Positions 11,201 through 23,639 of a stretch of DNA of 64,000 nucleotides are shown one piece after another. The stretch comes from Pisaster brevispinus. Lineage: Eukaryota > Echinodermata > Asteroidea > Forcipulatida > Asteriidae. The DNA is taken from the NCBI GenBank assembly GCA_023634235.1, contig JAMKCF010000008.1:2733001-2797000 (forward strand), in the 5' to 3' direction. The position numbers were made by a program, and so were the translations under genes. Position 1 is the stretch's first letter; each line of letters starts with the position of its first letter. The notes below the pieces were generated by a model. The model had not been told where the DNA came from. It saw only the letters and a list, made by a program, of their open reading frames with translations, and searched no databases.

Positions 11201-13072
11201 CAAATAGCCAATGTAATCGGTAGTTGATGTATGGACGCAGTTCAACGCCTCGTCTTGTATTGTTCAATTTTGGAGAAAAGCAAAACAAGTTTGAGGGGCG
11301 TAAAAGCTCGCTGGAGTACACCCTGGATTCCATATTTAGTTAATCTGTGTAATTGTAAGACCGTAGTTAAAACATATAAGCACACCTATATACGTTCACA
11401 GCTGTTATTTTTCTCCGTACTTTGCGTCAGAGTGAGGCATGCAAAGAAACATCTACGTTCTGTCTGAACGTATGTAGGACATGTGGATGTTTACTTTAAA
11501 TTATTGGAAGCCGCTGAGGGCGCTTTTTGACAAATTGTGATGAACCAATTTCCATAGTGGCAACAACAAAATACACCCCAACATTGTGAGCGGGAAACAA
11601 ACGAACAGAATATAAGCAGGTTCCACACTGACACAACTCAACACCAGCCGAAATACCGCTATCAATTTCGTTTGAATTGTTGCTGCATTATGGACCTTTA
11701 AGTTACGACAGTGTGGAGGTTGTTTTTGGGCGGGGAGAGGGTTGCATCGGAACGGCTAATTGGGACAATTACTCACAGTTTGAATAAGGAAATGGGATCA
11801 GACATCCTGGAGGATTATCTCCCCCCCAAACGATTTGTCAGTATTGCGAAGTGGATGACCACTGTCATCAAAACGAATCCAATTAATGACAGACGATGAG
11901 TTTCAAATGAAAACGTGAAGCAACGTAATGGGAAACTGTTGCTGACACTGTCAATTTGACTCTATGCTCCGTGACCTTATTTTGTTGACAGTGAGGTTCC
12001 ATCTCAAATTGAGTTCCAAGCCTAGCCCCGCTCCCGCCCCAACACCGTTGTGTGGCGACCATCTACGGATACATGTTTCAAAGAGAAGAAGGGGGCACAC
12101 AGTGATGTCTGATGTCCATTACTTGTGTGGTGTCCAAGTGGCGAGGCCTGCTCCCACGAGAGTTTAAGGGGAGGTGAACCCCCTGGCAATCACCCCCCTA
12201 ACGCCAGTCACTTTCGAACATTTTTGGCAGTGACGATTTACGCTTGGTGCTTGCGGTCTTTTACCATTCAATTACGCGGGCACTATAAACCTAATTGCCG
12301 GAATTGTGGGCCTTGTCACTCTATCCACCGCAGTTGAAGGATGCACATTGCCGCATCTTTGGTGGTCCATCAGGCCAGATCGCGGAGGTATTTGCTCCGC
12401 CCTTCCGGGATAACCTCTTCACCTCTCATTATCAACCAAAAGAAAATAAGTCGGAAACAAAAACCCTCTTTGACAACAGTTGTCTCTATCATTTTATGTG
12501 ACGCTTGATCCAGCGACGTCCGACCGGTCGTTGCCTCGATCGCCATCGCAAGCCACCGGGTGAAATCGAGCTGCCGTGCCCCACCGCCAATCGACGTCTG
12601 TAAGTGTGCCCTTGAACATGACTACCGCTGGGGCGTAAACAAAAAAACACGCCACATGTTAAATCCCCCGAGAATATCCAACCCGAGGTCATGACCCCGC
12701 CCCTCCAGGGACAAATATTGATATTGAAATAATTATAATTGTAAACATTTTCTTCTTAATTGGTCGGTCACGCCTCAAGCAAAGCGCCCCACGACACATT
12801 GAAAAGGTGATACTGTGCATTTTTAAGACTATATTGGGAAAAGGGGAAGTGACTCGTCGTGTCAGGTTCGAACCGAGGGGGAAAAGGGTAAAGTTTTGTT
12901 TAGGTATGTTTAGCTTTGAACAGTTTGTAAGGAAAATGCTGATTGGTTAAAGTCAGCAAAATCTTCTAAAAGATTCCACCACAAACTAGAAAAACCGCAA
13001 CCAACAAACTGTGATGACTGGACAACGATCAAAAGGACAACTTGGGCAACATAATTATGAAGAATTGCGGCT
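8249..13072. other. Intergenic DNA, no supported gene
   Basis: Poly-G/C runs occur near 8920, 9077 and 9830, and a TTG-rich microsatellite lies at about 11058-11090. The 10.08-10.6 kb part is relatively CpG-rich and includes a short open frame at 10211-10369, discussed as a finding. Other open frames look random. Confidence 0.5.
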
Positions 13073-13213
13073 ATTTTCGAAACCACGGAGCTTGGGCTAT
13101 GGCTTGGGCTCGGTCCGCCTGATTCAAAGCCCGTACCAAAAGCGCACGTTTTCAAAATAACTGACGGAGCCTAAGCCCAAGCCCAAGACAAATTTGTGGT
13201 TTCGAAAAGGGCC
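13073..13213. mobile_element. TTTCGAAA fold-back element, copy 2
   Basis: Left end TTTTCGAAACCACGGAGC then CTTGGGCT-type repeats; right end GCCCAAGCCCAAG, TGGTTTCGAAAAGGGCC. The arms are inverted copies of each other around a centre containing CAAAGCCCGTACC and AAAAGCGCACGTTTTC. No coding capacity. Confidence 0.85.
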
Positions 13214-14463
13214 TTAAATATTACAAATACTATTTGGAAAAAGGTTGAGGATATCACCTGCACGGGATAGCCTACACCACTGGCGTTTGTGCAGTACTCT
13301 ACACAGACAGAAAGCAAAACCTGCACAATTAGTTTTACACGAGAAATAACATTATAGCTTTGGTAAACTGTTTTACAACCAAACTGACCTATGGTATAAA
13401 ATGCGAACAAATGGTTCCTGGCTCGTTGTTGGATGAAGGCCTCCTCCAGCAAGTTGTATTCTCATAATATGTCACGTGTCATTCTACTCCACGATGCCAC
13501 GTAGTGATGTCATCTCTCCATCTCCCTTTGTCTTCTTCTTCTTCTCCTGCCTGTCCTCGGTTGTCATTCTGTGAGTCTCTTGCTTCATCTGTTGTCTCGC
13601 CTTCTTACTCAGTGTCCTGTCCATCTAAGTTTTCATTTCCTTGATCCTCTTTATGTGGTATCCTTTAACAACTTTGTTTTGGTCTGAAGTGAGTGTGACG
13701 AATGCTGTTGGTTGTCGCCATATATTTTCCAGCAGTTGGCTAAAAGAAATACGTTTTATTTGTATGAAATCGCCCCTGGGGTCACAAGTCCTTAACGCTC
13801 GTTACCCACCCCATCCCCCTCAAACAAGCAGGTAGAAAACTTGACCGTCGTGTGCTGCGAATTCCTCATGTCAAGATTGTTACACGGGTCATTTTGTGGA
13901 AACTGTCTACGTGTACTATCTGGAACTCCAACTTTACTCTGGTCAATTTGCAAGTGGAAAAGTCGTCTTGGAAAGATACATTTGGAGACTGTCGAAGAAC
14001 AGAACTTGATCACGTTTGACCCACGTTTCATACGACTATTCGTTCTTATGAGGTTTAGAAGAATAAGATGTTCTGGCCTTTGTGGAGGGTATAACATTGT
14101 CCTCTAAAGATGCAATATGCATTCCAGCTCTTGTTGATAAATAAGTAATAAGAGAAAATGAGACGGAAGTTCCAGTGCGAAGTACCTCTATTCAGTTTTA
14201 GGAGAAATCACAAAGTCCTCCAGAAAGTGTCTTTACTTTATTTAAAAGACGAACCTTCAGCAGTTTCAATGGCCAATCAATGCACAAGAGCTGCAATCTA
14301 AGATGGCGTGCTGAGACTTTTCATACTGATGCAGCCATCTTGTCTATTATTATACAGAAAGGATTTGGTAGTCAAACCGAGACTGGGAAGGAGGTGGTCT
14401 GGTGACTCGCGTGGATTGTACGTACGTCACAGAGAAAGGAAACATGACAAAGATGGCCATACA
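13214..14463. other. Intergenic DNA, weak exon-like signals only
   Basis: On the minus strand around 13260-13465 there are exon-like pieces with plausible GT/AG and matching phase, but the acceptor context is poor and the implied intron is much shorter than those of the clear gene here. I do not call a gene. Overlapping open frames on both strands at 13.8-14.1 kb look random. Confidence 0.4.
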
Positions 14464-14602
14464 TTTTTCGAAACCATAGCGTCAGCTTTAGGCCCAGGTT
14501 TCCCCCAAATTGTTTTTATAAAACATGCGCTTTCGGTTTGGGGCTTGAAACATGCGGACGGGGCCCAAAACCCAAGCCGTTCGACAAGGGTCTATTATGC
14601 CC
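14464..14602. mobile_element. TTTCGAAA fold-back element, copy 3 (decayed)
   Basis: Left end TTTTTCGAAACCATAGCG, internal CATGCGCTTTCGGT shared with the copy at 18.6 kb, right end CAAGCCGTTCGACAAGGG. More diverged than copies 2 and 4, but the order of motifs is the same. Confidence 0.7.
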
Positions 14603-16399
14603 TTTGAATAAATATGTGACAGTTACGGCATAGGGTACCCGTAGTTTGGAGGCAAATGTTTTACCAGAAAGCACATTGTAAACAGGGGGGAAAAATAAAA
14701 AAAATAAAAAACACCAGGTGCATTAAGTCCTTATGTATGTTGCCGAGGAACGCAGACGAAGAAACGTCAAGTCAAAAAAAAAAAACGCTGCAGATGCCTG
14801 ACAAGTGTAAACATTGTGCGAGTTCACTGCAAGGGAAGCAAAGTGTGAAAATCAAAAGGAAAATCTGGCTGATTGATTCCTTTTGTGAATCTCATAAAAG
14901 CAGAGGAAGTAAAAAATTGCTTTGGAAAATAATACTACAATGGGCTGATGTTGTAGGAAATTGCGGGTGCACAACGCCAATTAGCGAGTGACCGAGAGTG
15001 AACTTTTCCCAGCGCCTTGGTAAAAGACTAGTGTCGATTATATGGCTGTGTAGCACTATATATGTCCAACAACCTCAAGTGAGGCCTGCTCGATCGCCAA
15101 TTGCTAACGAGTAGTTTGGAAGAATTGTTAATGATCAATGCCCTTGCTTGAATGTACCGCGTTTAAAAAACATTGGGAAAAAACCGGTGGGGGAAGAATA
15201 CACGGCTCCTGCAGCCTGCCTACCCCCGCCGGGTCATCGACTGCTGTGTCAGTGACACCGCACGTTGTTTGCGTTCCGAGTTGTTTCAGCTCGCTAATCC
15301 TGCCGAGGCCTGGGGTTTGTCATGCATTAGGGAAGAGATACGTTTTAATTGCGAGAGCAACGCCACATCGCTTTATCACACCTTCGCAGGGGGGTTGATA
15401 AGATAGGTGGGGTTATAAGTGGGTGCTGTGTGCGAAGGCTTGGGGGATTTAGAGTGAGACTCAGAGTTCCGTGAGTCGCTTATCCCCTCTTCTGAGAGGG
15501 GGAAGGGGGAAGGGGTGGGGGTTGTGTACAAGAGAAGTGGCATGGGTGCGGCTGATACACTGAGACACTAGGAAGAGTCACTTGTTCGCTAACACAGTGT
15601 GTGCCAAAAACCCAGTAGCGTTTTAAGAAGGGCTATGTTTGTTTAATGCGCGGTAGATATTGTACTTGGTTTGTTGAGTTTGTTTTCCATCGTCCAACCT
15701 GCATATTCAGCACAACTCACCATATTATTATAAACTTTAAATGAATTTCTCCATAGATAGTGACACCAGCCAAACTGAATTGAATAGACTCACCATGTTA
15801 ACTTGTACCATCAACATCATGCAACGCAGAGCCTCGAGATAAGGGCGTAGTCTACCTGCAGGTGGGCGTGGCTGTCTGACGATCGGGTGATGCAAATGAG
15901 AAAAGCTCTACCCGAGCTGCTATTGGAGGCCAAGAATAGCAGACGGCAATTCCATGTACAAATCCTACGAGACACAAAAAACCGATAGCTTAAAACTTGA
16001 GACTAATGGATGGAGACAGCAACAATTGAAAGTTACAATAATTGCCGGGGAGAGTAACATCCGTAGGGCTGTCTTTTTGGCGCCAACAAAGTTTTCCCAA
16101 CAGTTCTTTACACTATCTCCTCGCATCTCTCCTGATAGTTGTTAATATTAGCCTAGTATATGTTTTAGAAAATTTACGAGTTGCTATGAATTTAGACTTA
16201 AAGGTATATTGTCATATATTGTTTTTTGTCAACGTAACGTTAACTTGTAGGCAAAGTTATAAAGAAAGATACAACAAAAGTTGAACGTGAAAGTTTCAGC
16301 GGAATGCAGTGCCTATATTGCTGAGAAAACAGCAAAAAACTGTCACAGTATTAAAACAAGAACGTCGAATCCACCCACGTTTAGGGAAGGTGACAGTGA
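14603..16399. other. Intergenic DNA, no gene seen
   Basis: Contains poly-A rich stretches at 14.69-14.78 kb and a G-rich stretch near 15.5 kb. No splice-bounded open frame was recognised on either strand. Confidence 0.5.
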
Positions 16400-16617
16400 T
16401 GGGTACCAACCGCATCTCAGAAACCTGAGAAACGATGCATGAATCGTTTCTCAGATTCGATTGTGTGTGGGTGAAAAATTATCCGAACCAAATTACTTCG
16501 AAGGGAATCCTTTCTCAAAATAGTTTATACTACCAACAGCTGCAGTGCTTCTCACCGAGTAAGCTTCCATTATTTTGGGGAGTATTTACCAATCTAGGAC
16601 CATACCTTTAAGAACCG
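16400..16617 (-). repeat. Dispersed repeat related to the GTATACTTTTGG family (fragment)
   Basis: GATGCATGAATCGTTTCTC AGATT, CAACAGCTGCAGTGCTTCTC ACC and the terminal CATACCTTTAA match the element at 62467-62798 in order and spacing. It is a shortened member of the same family in the same orientation as that copy. Confidence 0.6.
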
Positions 16618-17326
16618 TTAACCAAAACAGCAACCATCTTGAAAACGAAATCAAACGATGAATGTGCGATGCTTGAATAGGATTTATTTTTTCCTCGCCT
16701 CAATTAAAATCGGTGATTAATGTGTAACAACGCCACAGCCTGAAATTGCAAACTAACCGAGCGTCATATTTTTTTAAAAATAGTATTATGTTCAAAAAAC
16801 TTAGTGATGAAACCCTTCAAGTCAAGACTTATAGTTGACCTGCTGAAATGACCGCAATGTTCCAAGCCGTAAAGTCACAGCTTAAGGACAGAGCGTTGAC
16901 CCGTGACGTGACCATATCGACCTGAGGAAATGCCAATTTACCGGGGGGTGTTTAAGCGTGGATCCTCCCTCACTTACAAGCTGTCCATCGAGGTTAACGA
17001 TTAGTGTTTGTATTTCGCCCCTCAGGCAAGTCAAATGACTATAAATCAGGCTCAGTTACTGAAGTCCAAACTCATCTTGGCTTATAAAGTTGTCAGTGTG
17101 CTGTATTCGACCCTCCCATCAGGAAAAAAATTAACACCGGAGCCTTGAATCTTGATATGAGAGGATAGGCAATGCGGATTTGTCATTATGGTCTGGATGT
17201 AGCTTGACTGGGCAAAAAACGAAAGTCAAATAACGATCTAGCCAGCTGAGGAAAAAAAATGAGCTGATACGCCAGCCAGATTCTCGAACAATAAGCATTC
17301 CGTTCCGCAATAACCAGCCAGCCAAC
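16618..17326. other. Intergenic DNA, no gene seen
   Basis: No feature recognised apart from AT-rich sequence. The minus-strand 98-codon frame beginning at 17427 overlaps the duplicated block and has no splice context. Confidence 0.5.
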
Positions 17327-17737
17327 TTTGAGCTCAAACTAAAGCAGGCCATCAAAGCTAGTCGACAGGCGAGAAAGGCCAAGTTGTAACAAGCACGCAA
17401 GCCACTGTGTTTTCTGGCCAGCCACACGCCACAAGAAGGCCAACCATTCTACTCATCAGCGAGCTAGCTTTCAGGTTAGTAGCCAGTCAGACAGACATCA
17501 CAGACAGTAAAATACATCAACCAGCCATACAACAAAATAAAGAACCATTGTAAGTCAACTTGGAAAGTAAACACAAACTGAAGCAAGCGGCCACCAAGGT
17601 AGTCGACAGGCAAACCAACCTAGCATAGGCCTACACGCAAGCCACTGAGTGTGTCGGCCATCCACAAGAAGGCCAACCATTCTCCTTATTAGCGAAGTTT
17701 CAGTTAGTGGTCAGTCAGGACAGGAAGCAGCAAGTAT
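17327..17737. repeat. Tandem duplication of about 160 bp at 250-bp spacing
   Basis: Block 17327-17490 (AAACTAAAGCAGGCC, GTCGACAGGC, ACGCAAGCCACTG, CACAAGAAGGCCAACCATTC, AGCCAGTCAGACAG) recurs at 17577-17737 with the same motifs in the same order. The copies differ by several substitutions and small indels, so the duplication is old. No open frame persists through both copies. Confidence 0.8.
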
Positions 17738-17828
17738 AACCATCCACCAAAACCAGCAAGCCAACTCATCGAACAAGTCAACATTACGAAAGTTCACTAT
17801 CTACACCCGGATTATTTTGATTTCCCCT

Positions 17829-17857
17829 GGGCGCCATTTTGATTTCAAGATGGCGCC
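17829..17857. repeat. Short perfect-stem inverted repeat GGCGCCAT
   Basis: GGCGCCATTTT and AAGATGGCGCC flank a 6-nt loop, giving a strong hairpin of at least 8 bp. Origin unknown; possibly the remnant of a fold-back element. Confidence 0.6.
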
Positions 17858-17859
17858 AG

Positions 17860-18563
17860 CTTGGTAGAACATGGCAGAAGTAAATACATTACGAGTGACA
17901 GTGGAGTTACATAAAATTAAAAAAAGACATGGGATCAAACACGAGACAACCACGGGTCATGAGGGGGCTGGGTTTCAAGGGAATAACAAGTGGAGCCCAT
18001 TCCCGTAGCTGTACATTTGCCAAACACATTTCGCACGCGAGAGTGTGTGACAGGGTTACAAAACCCTTCCGGGCCGCCCCTTTTTTCGAAAGCCCCGGAC
18101 GCAACACACAGGATCAATCAAATATTGCGTTAATAGTTTGTTATTTTCAACTCGTTCACCTCGAGTTCCCTTCCCTGGACTCACTCGCAGAGGAAATCCT
18201 CCTAATAATCAAGCCGAGCCGAGCCTTGATGAACACAGCCGGAACCCCAGGACGACACTCGTCAAAACATCCCTAAATCTCTGACTTCCAAAAGTATGGG
18301 GGTTCATGAATCTGGGTTAGGGTGCGCCGATTTAAGTACTCCACCGGACAAGTCTCTCACAGAATCTAGTTCATACGGCGTACTACAAACACGGGCTGTT
18401 TTGCAAACTTTGGCCACACTCCCAATTTTGGCTTAATCAAACTCCCCATCCGTCCTCTAGAAAAATGAGAGTGTTTGGCATAAGCAATGGCAGAGGTTGA
18501 TGAAACAAAACCCGGCTCCTGTGGTGGCTGCATTAGAAGGCAGTGCACCTAAAGAAACTCTTG
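17860..18563. other. Intergenic DNA, no supported gene
   Basis: Open frames on both strands at 17.9-18.3 kb overlap each other and show no splice pair. Nothing else recognised. Confidence 0.45.
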
Positions 18564-18720
18564 CCATTTTCGAAACCCCGGCTTGGGCTTGAGCTCCGGC
18601 TTTAGGCTCCGTCAATTACGTTGCAAACATGCGCTTTCGGTGTATACAGAGCTTCAACCAGTCGCGCGGAGCCCGAAGCCGGAGCCCAAGTCCAAGTCCA
18701 AGTCGTGGTTTCGAAAAGGG
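18564..18720. mobile_element. TTTCGAAA fold-back element, copy 4 (best preserved)
   Basis: Left end CATTTTCGAAACCCCGGC, then CTTGGGCTTGAGCTCCGGC, a centre with CATGCGCTTTCGGTG, and an inverted right end GGAGCCCAAGTCC, CGTGGTTTCGAAAAGGG. It shows the family architecture most clearly: about 150 bp, near-complete palindrome, TTTCGAAA at both ends. Confidence 0.9.
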
Positions 18721-18974
18721 GTCACTAAAGCCGAAAACTGGAACCGTAGCCGCAATTTCGGCACAGGGTTTCATACCAATTAAGTTAAACAGGATATTTC
18801 TTCAATAAAAACGCGGCGCCAAAATTAGAGGGGTTTACCGCCCACAACAAACGTGAAACCTCGACTCCAAAAATAGAACACAATCCAAAAGCAATGCAGA
18901 AGCTTTCACGACATCATTGTCCCACTAATTCTGGTTTCCCATATGTACATGTACATCCAATGACATCACACCCA

Positions 18975-19135
18975 ATGTTTGAAGGGGGCTTTATATCCAC
19001 AAATCTTGTTCAGCTGTGTATTTTTTTATTACTCTTGAATTTAGGTAGAAATTATGAGACAAAATGTACACATTATCCTTGACCAGTGCAGTATCTTGCC
19101 TGCCAGAAAGGCCATGGAATGTACAAGGCCACTCT
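18975..19135 (+). repeat. Dispersed repeat with TTGCCTGCCAGGAAA core, copy 2
   Basis: Shared order with 30865-31015: GGGG, CTTGTTCAGCTGT, ACTCTTGAATTTA, a T/A-rich spacer, ATCTTGCCTGCCAG, GAATGTACA. No coding capacity is visible; possibly the tail of a non-autonomous element. Confidence 0.65.
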
Positions 19136-19140
19136 CTTTG

Positions 19141-19604
19141 TGAAAAAATGGTTACAATATGGTATATAGCCAAATATCTTCGGCAACCCCTGTGATCAAG
19201 AGTATACAATGCATGCTGGTTCCCTTACTAACAATCAAAACGAGGTACCGGGCGATCTCCCCTCCAGCCTCACATTCGGTTTACATTGATTTGAATGGAG
19301 CGATAACAAGATGGTTCTAACTTGGAAGAAAGCCTGTGAGATCCTAGCTCCATTGTTGGATGAGTCATGGACTAACTTTAAGAATAAACAAAATCTGATT
19401 TATCGCTTTCAAGACATTCACCCCTTCCAGTTCTAATACGCAGAATTGGTTCCGGATACAACTGATCGGACCCACAACAAATGTTATCTCTTTACCAAGG
19501 ATTTGTCACGCTCCAACGTCGCGGTTATATCGGGAATGGATCCGATCCGAGCACACTCAGACGTTTGTTTACTAGAGGAGAGTAAAATTGCCGGGTATGA
19601 AACA
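19141..19604. other. Intergenic DNA, no gene seen
   Basis: No splice-bounded open frame or repeat recognised between the dispersed repeat and the CAA/CAG tract. Confidence 0.45.
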
Positions 19605-19682
19605 ACAAAAACAACGAGGAAGACGACGACAACAACAACTGCAGCAGCAGCAGCAACAACACAACAATAACAACAACAGCAG

Positions 19683-19713
<31 letters not shown>

Positions 19714-20051
19714 AACAACAACAACAACACAAACAACAGCAACAACAACACAACAACAGCAGCAACAGCAACAACACGACAACAGCAGCAACAACAACTG
19801 CAGCAGCAACAACTGTAGCAGCAGCAACAACAGCAGCAGCAACAACACAACAGCAGCAACAATAACAACAACACAACAACACAACAACATCAGCAACAAC
19901 ACCAACAATAACTGCAGCAGCAGCAACAACAGAAACATAACAACAGCAGCAGCAACAACAACAGCAACAATAACAACAGCAGCAGCAGCAGCAGCAACAA
20001 CAACAACAATAAAAGCAGCAGCAGCAGCAACAACAACGACAGCAACAAGTT
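19605..20051. repeat. CAA/CAG compound microsatellite, about 450 bp
   Basis: Almost uninterrupted CAA, CAG, AAC and ATAACAAC trinucleotides. Frames of up to 137 codons exist on both strands and encode only Q/N/T/S or L/C/V runs. They have no unique flanking domain or splice context, so they are not called as genes. Confidence 0.95.
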
Positions 20052-20305
20052 ATTAACCCACCAACGAATCAAAAATTTTCACTTATAGACTTAAACGAAT
20101 TCGCGCTGGGGCAAATTTGTAAGCTATTTGGTAGAGTATTAGATGGAAGAACGGGTCCTATATACCTACTATGTCATCTGGGGCTGGCTGTGCCCTCAAA
20201 ATGTTCATTTGAATAAAAGGAGCAGGCACACGAAGAAGGTAGACGGACGGACAAAATGTTGAGCGTGATAGAGCTCAAGAACACACGGGACACAGATAGC
20301 GATCT

Positions 20306-20340
20306 CCCCCCCCCCCCCCCCCCCCCTACACACACACACA
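20306..20340. repeat. Poly-C run followed by CA dinucleotide repeat
   Basis: About 20 C residues followed directly by TACACACACACACA. Simple sequence. Confidence 0.95.
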
Positions 20341-22334
20341 AGATTGATCCCCTATTAGACCATGAAATCAACTTGTTACATCGGCTGGGCGGGACCCGCG
20401 CAGGATGCACACGTCAGGTTTCATTTCTCCAGAGCGAGAGTAGTTGAGGATCCGTGATCGGGGGGGATCAGCCTGTCCGGCCGGGGGAGCACGCGCGTGA
20501 TGCATGTTCAGCTGGGAAGGGTCATTAACCTTTCAAGTTGAAAGAGCGCCCGCCTAAAAAAAAAGAGACATTCTCTCCCGATCAATGAAAACGAAAACAA
20601 AATGTTTACGTAAACAAGTTCTTGTTGTAAACACTCTTAGAGAACATGCCGACTAAGTTTGTCATCCAAGGGGGCAGCTTCTTTGAACCCGTGGTGCAGA
20701 TTTCGTGTTGACCATAAAACCCTCACTATAAACGATCTGACCCCTAGAAATCCCGAAAATCCGGTTTACTTCTTTGACCCGGAAGTAAATCGTAGGGCCT
20801 TTAGGTCATGCTACCGCCCACACATATAGCGGATGTTCTCTTCTCCACGAGAGTCCACAAACTCCAGAAGAGACCTTTAATATAAGGGGGACAAGGGTTC
20901 TGGTAGGCCCCCCCTTCCCCCTCCCCCGGTTACGCCACTATCTAGGACTTAGAGCTATATGGGGTTAACTCTAGCTCTATGGTTAACGGCACCACATTCC
21001 TTGTGGCGTCTAAACGCCAATGATTGCGAACAACCCCTATTTTCCTTGCACTTTCGGCAGGGCTTTTATTTTGTCATAATTTTTTTTTTATCACCCACGA
21101 AATCTCATCAGGGCTACCCCGTGCTAGTTCCTGAGGTAAAGTACCGAGGACAAAAAAGAAACACTTGTCAAAAAAACCCACTTGTCAAAAAGTTGTACCG
21201 GTGATTTCTGGGTCGAGAGAGTTTTCTCGGAAACTCCGAGGTGGTTCCCGTTCAATGACGTCCGCCTTATACATACCTCAATCAACACAGAGCGTTCATG
21301 GGCGGTGACAGTGTCGCGGTAAAGCTCCGTTAGCGCTGTGCACTTGAACCAGACCTCGCTCAGGGACCGTTTATACCAGCAGGTTAAAAAATCCCCCGAG
21401 ACCGACACCAACTCGACCCATTTAAGGGAAAGTTACAAAGTTGGACTGTAATGATAGGGAAAAAACCAAAGAAGCAAACAGATAACATTCAAACCACGGG
21501 ATTTCATATAAGTAAATCGTTGTGAAATAGTACCAGGTGCAAATAAAATGGCCACCAACCTATTTTCATTGTTTTTGTTCAAAAATCTTCTCTAAAAAGT
21601 TGGGAAAGTATGGAAGTGTGCAAGATATTCACAAGTTTTATTATGTTTTAATATTGTAATTAATGATGGTGTACACCCACTTTTCACTGTGTTCGTCTAG
21701 TCACAATATTATACATTTTGTACACGCAATCCAACTGAAATCCCACAAACATCTGTCTGTTCGCTCTAAAATGACACTGGGCATGACTTCTCTGATTATT
21801 GATATGTCACATTTCAATTTATTTGGAGGACAAATAACTTACGCACTTGCTCTCATCCTTTATCCCGGCTGACACGGTGTCCAAAAACCACATTATTGTC
21901 TCGTCAGGCTGTCACATTCTGCATAATTAATGATAACAAACAGCCGGTAAGTAGACGTAGAGTTTTTTGGGACAAACAACTATTCATTTATGCAAATGTA
22001 TTCATTTATGCAAACGTATTGCAAAACTAACTGTATGTCCGAATCAGACCCCCATGTTCTACATTACGTAAGATCTTGTTATGTCGTTAAAATACCGCTT
22101 CATCACGCGGAAGTCACACGATACAGGTATGGATTACAGTTTTATAGGTCGCAATGCTAACATATATATTTGCATATCAAAATACATGTGCATAAATTAA
22201 TATTAATTGCCCCGAAACAAGCATTCACGTCTACATTGGTATGAGAAGTATATATCCAGAACTACTTTAAAAACGTTGTCGCAATCCACCATGTTTTTTT
22301 TTAATGAATTCAATTCAAGTAGCACCAAAACCAG
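20341..22334. other. Intergenic DNA with one weak candidate exon
   Basis: Apart from the minus-strand candidate exon at 21843-21908, nothing with coding character or a recognised repeat was seen. Confidence 0.45.
21843..21908 (-). CDS. Weak candidate internal exon, unidentified
   Basis: On the minus strand the donor is good (AAGTGC then GTAAGT). The 66-nt segment upstream is open and encodes PDETIMWFLDTVSAG then IKDESKC. The acceptor (GTGACAG) has a poor pyrimidine tract, and a stronger AG a few bases upstream gives closed frames. Phase is 0 at both ends. The family is not recognised; it could be chance. Confidence 0.2.
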
Positions 22335-22402
22335 GGCCTTTTCCAAACCTCAGCTTGGGTTCCAGCTCCGGCTTGGACTCTGTCAGTATTTTTGGAGCAG
22401 TT
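22335..22402. mobile_element. TTTCGAAA fold-back element, copy 5 (half element)
   Basis: GGGCCTTTTCCAAACCTCAG then CTTGGGTTCCAGCTCCGGC matches the left arm of the copies at 13.1 and 18.6 kb. The right arm is missing, so this is a truncated relic. Confidence 0.6.
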
Positions 22403-23639
22403 GTACATTTTGTACGGTGTTTCTAAAATCAAATAAAAAAATCCATATATAGTGTAGCGCCCTAGGAAAACATTTGCCCTGCCCACTCCCCACTGACTGG
22501 AAAGCAATTGCCCCCTGTGCCCCCAGTGCAAACGTCCTGGTACTCCGCGCTGAAAAGATGCAAATGTCTCTTTAAAACTCCGTGGTTTTTGTCTCCGTCA
22601 CGTGCAGCTGACAGAATGAAAGCTCATCAGTCATCGATACTGGCGAGGTTGACGGAGATCGCATTAACAGGCGGAGATTGACAGGCAGCTTCGCCCATTC
22701 TTCTAGGATTTCCCAAATTTCCAACTGTTTCTCCCCATCGTAAAACTTGCAAGACTTTATAAAAATAATGACTTCACTGTCCCGAGTACAAAACGTCAAG
22801 CTAAGAGTTCTTTAACCCAACAAACTAACTGTATGTTATCATCATTGTTCCCCTTCCTTTTTATTACTTTTATAAAATACAAACTTTTAGGGTTTGTTAA
22901 TTTTTTAAAGTGTGTTTCCATAAAATATACATTTTCATCACATCACATCCCAGGTAAATTAACCCCTAATGAAGGTATGCATGTGCCGTTAATTATGACG
23001 CGTTTTGTTTATTTCGCCAGTTTCTCAAAAGTGCAAAGACCTGGGGGCCATATGATTTAGGGCAATACCATTTGTCGGTGATTCTGGGACAACAAACTCC
23101 AAACCGACAATGCTTTATTCAAATTAAAGTCAACTTCTTCAATCCCTTTTTATCGATGAGGGTCAAAATATTGCAGACCTGTCTCTTTGGAAAGTTCTGA
23201 TATGATACTCCCTCCCCCAGGATACTGACAGTTTCAATCCATTTGGTTCAACGACCGCAATAAGAATAGACTCTGCTAATAAGAATCAAACTCAGATGAC
23301 GAAATACTTCATCTGCCATCACAAGATCCAAGGCAACCACGCAAAGGTACAGTCGCGTTTTCAAAATAACAGTGGGAATAAAATGCCCAATGACTTATCA
23401 GGAATTGGGGGACTTTCGATCTCTGGAAAGGAAGCTGACAGGCTTGGATGGATTAAATAAAGCTAGATGTGTTCTTTGTTTTTTTGCGGGGTAGTCACAG
23501 TCATTGATTTGACTTTCGGAAATCAGCGTTGCCAACAAGAGGACATGCATGTAGCAAACCTGCAAGTAGCAATGACTGCCGGTACACGCCTTATCTTTAA
23601 CCAAATTAATAGAACGAGAAAATAAATGAAAATAATTTG
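22403..23639. other. Intergenic DNA, no supported gene
   Basis: A 75-codon minus-strand frame (22572-22799) has a moderately protein-like composition (WEILEEWAKLPVNLRLLM) but no convincing splice pair, so it is not called. Otherwise AT-rich. Confidence 0.4.

Noticed and set aside
13260..13465. Two adjoining minus-strand exons with matching phase (LLEEAFIQQRARNHLF and EYCTNASGVGYPVQ)
   Set aside because: The first lacks a credible acceptor, the implied intron is only about 95 nt, and no further exons follow.
19484..19938. Frames of 100-137 codons rich in L/C/V or Q/N
   Set aside because: They are translations of the CAA/CAG microsatellite in all frames, without flanking domains or splice sites.
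22572..22799. Minus-strand 75-codon frame with protein-like composition
   Set aside because: No splice pair or start context, and no recognised family.
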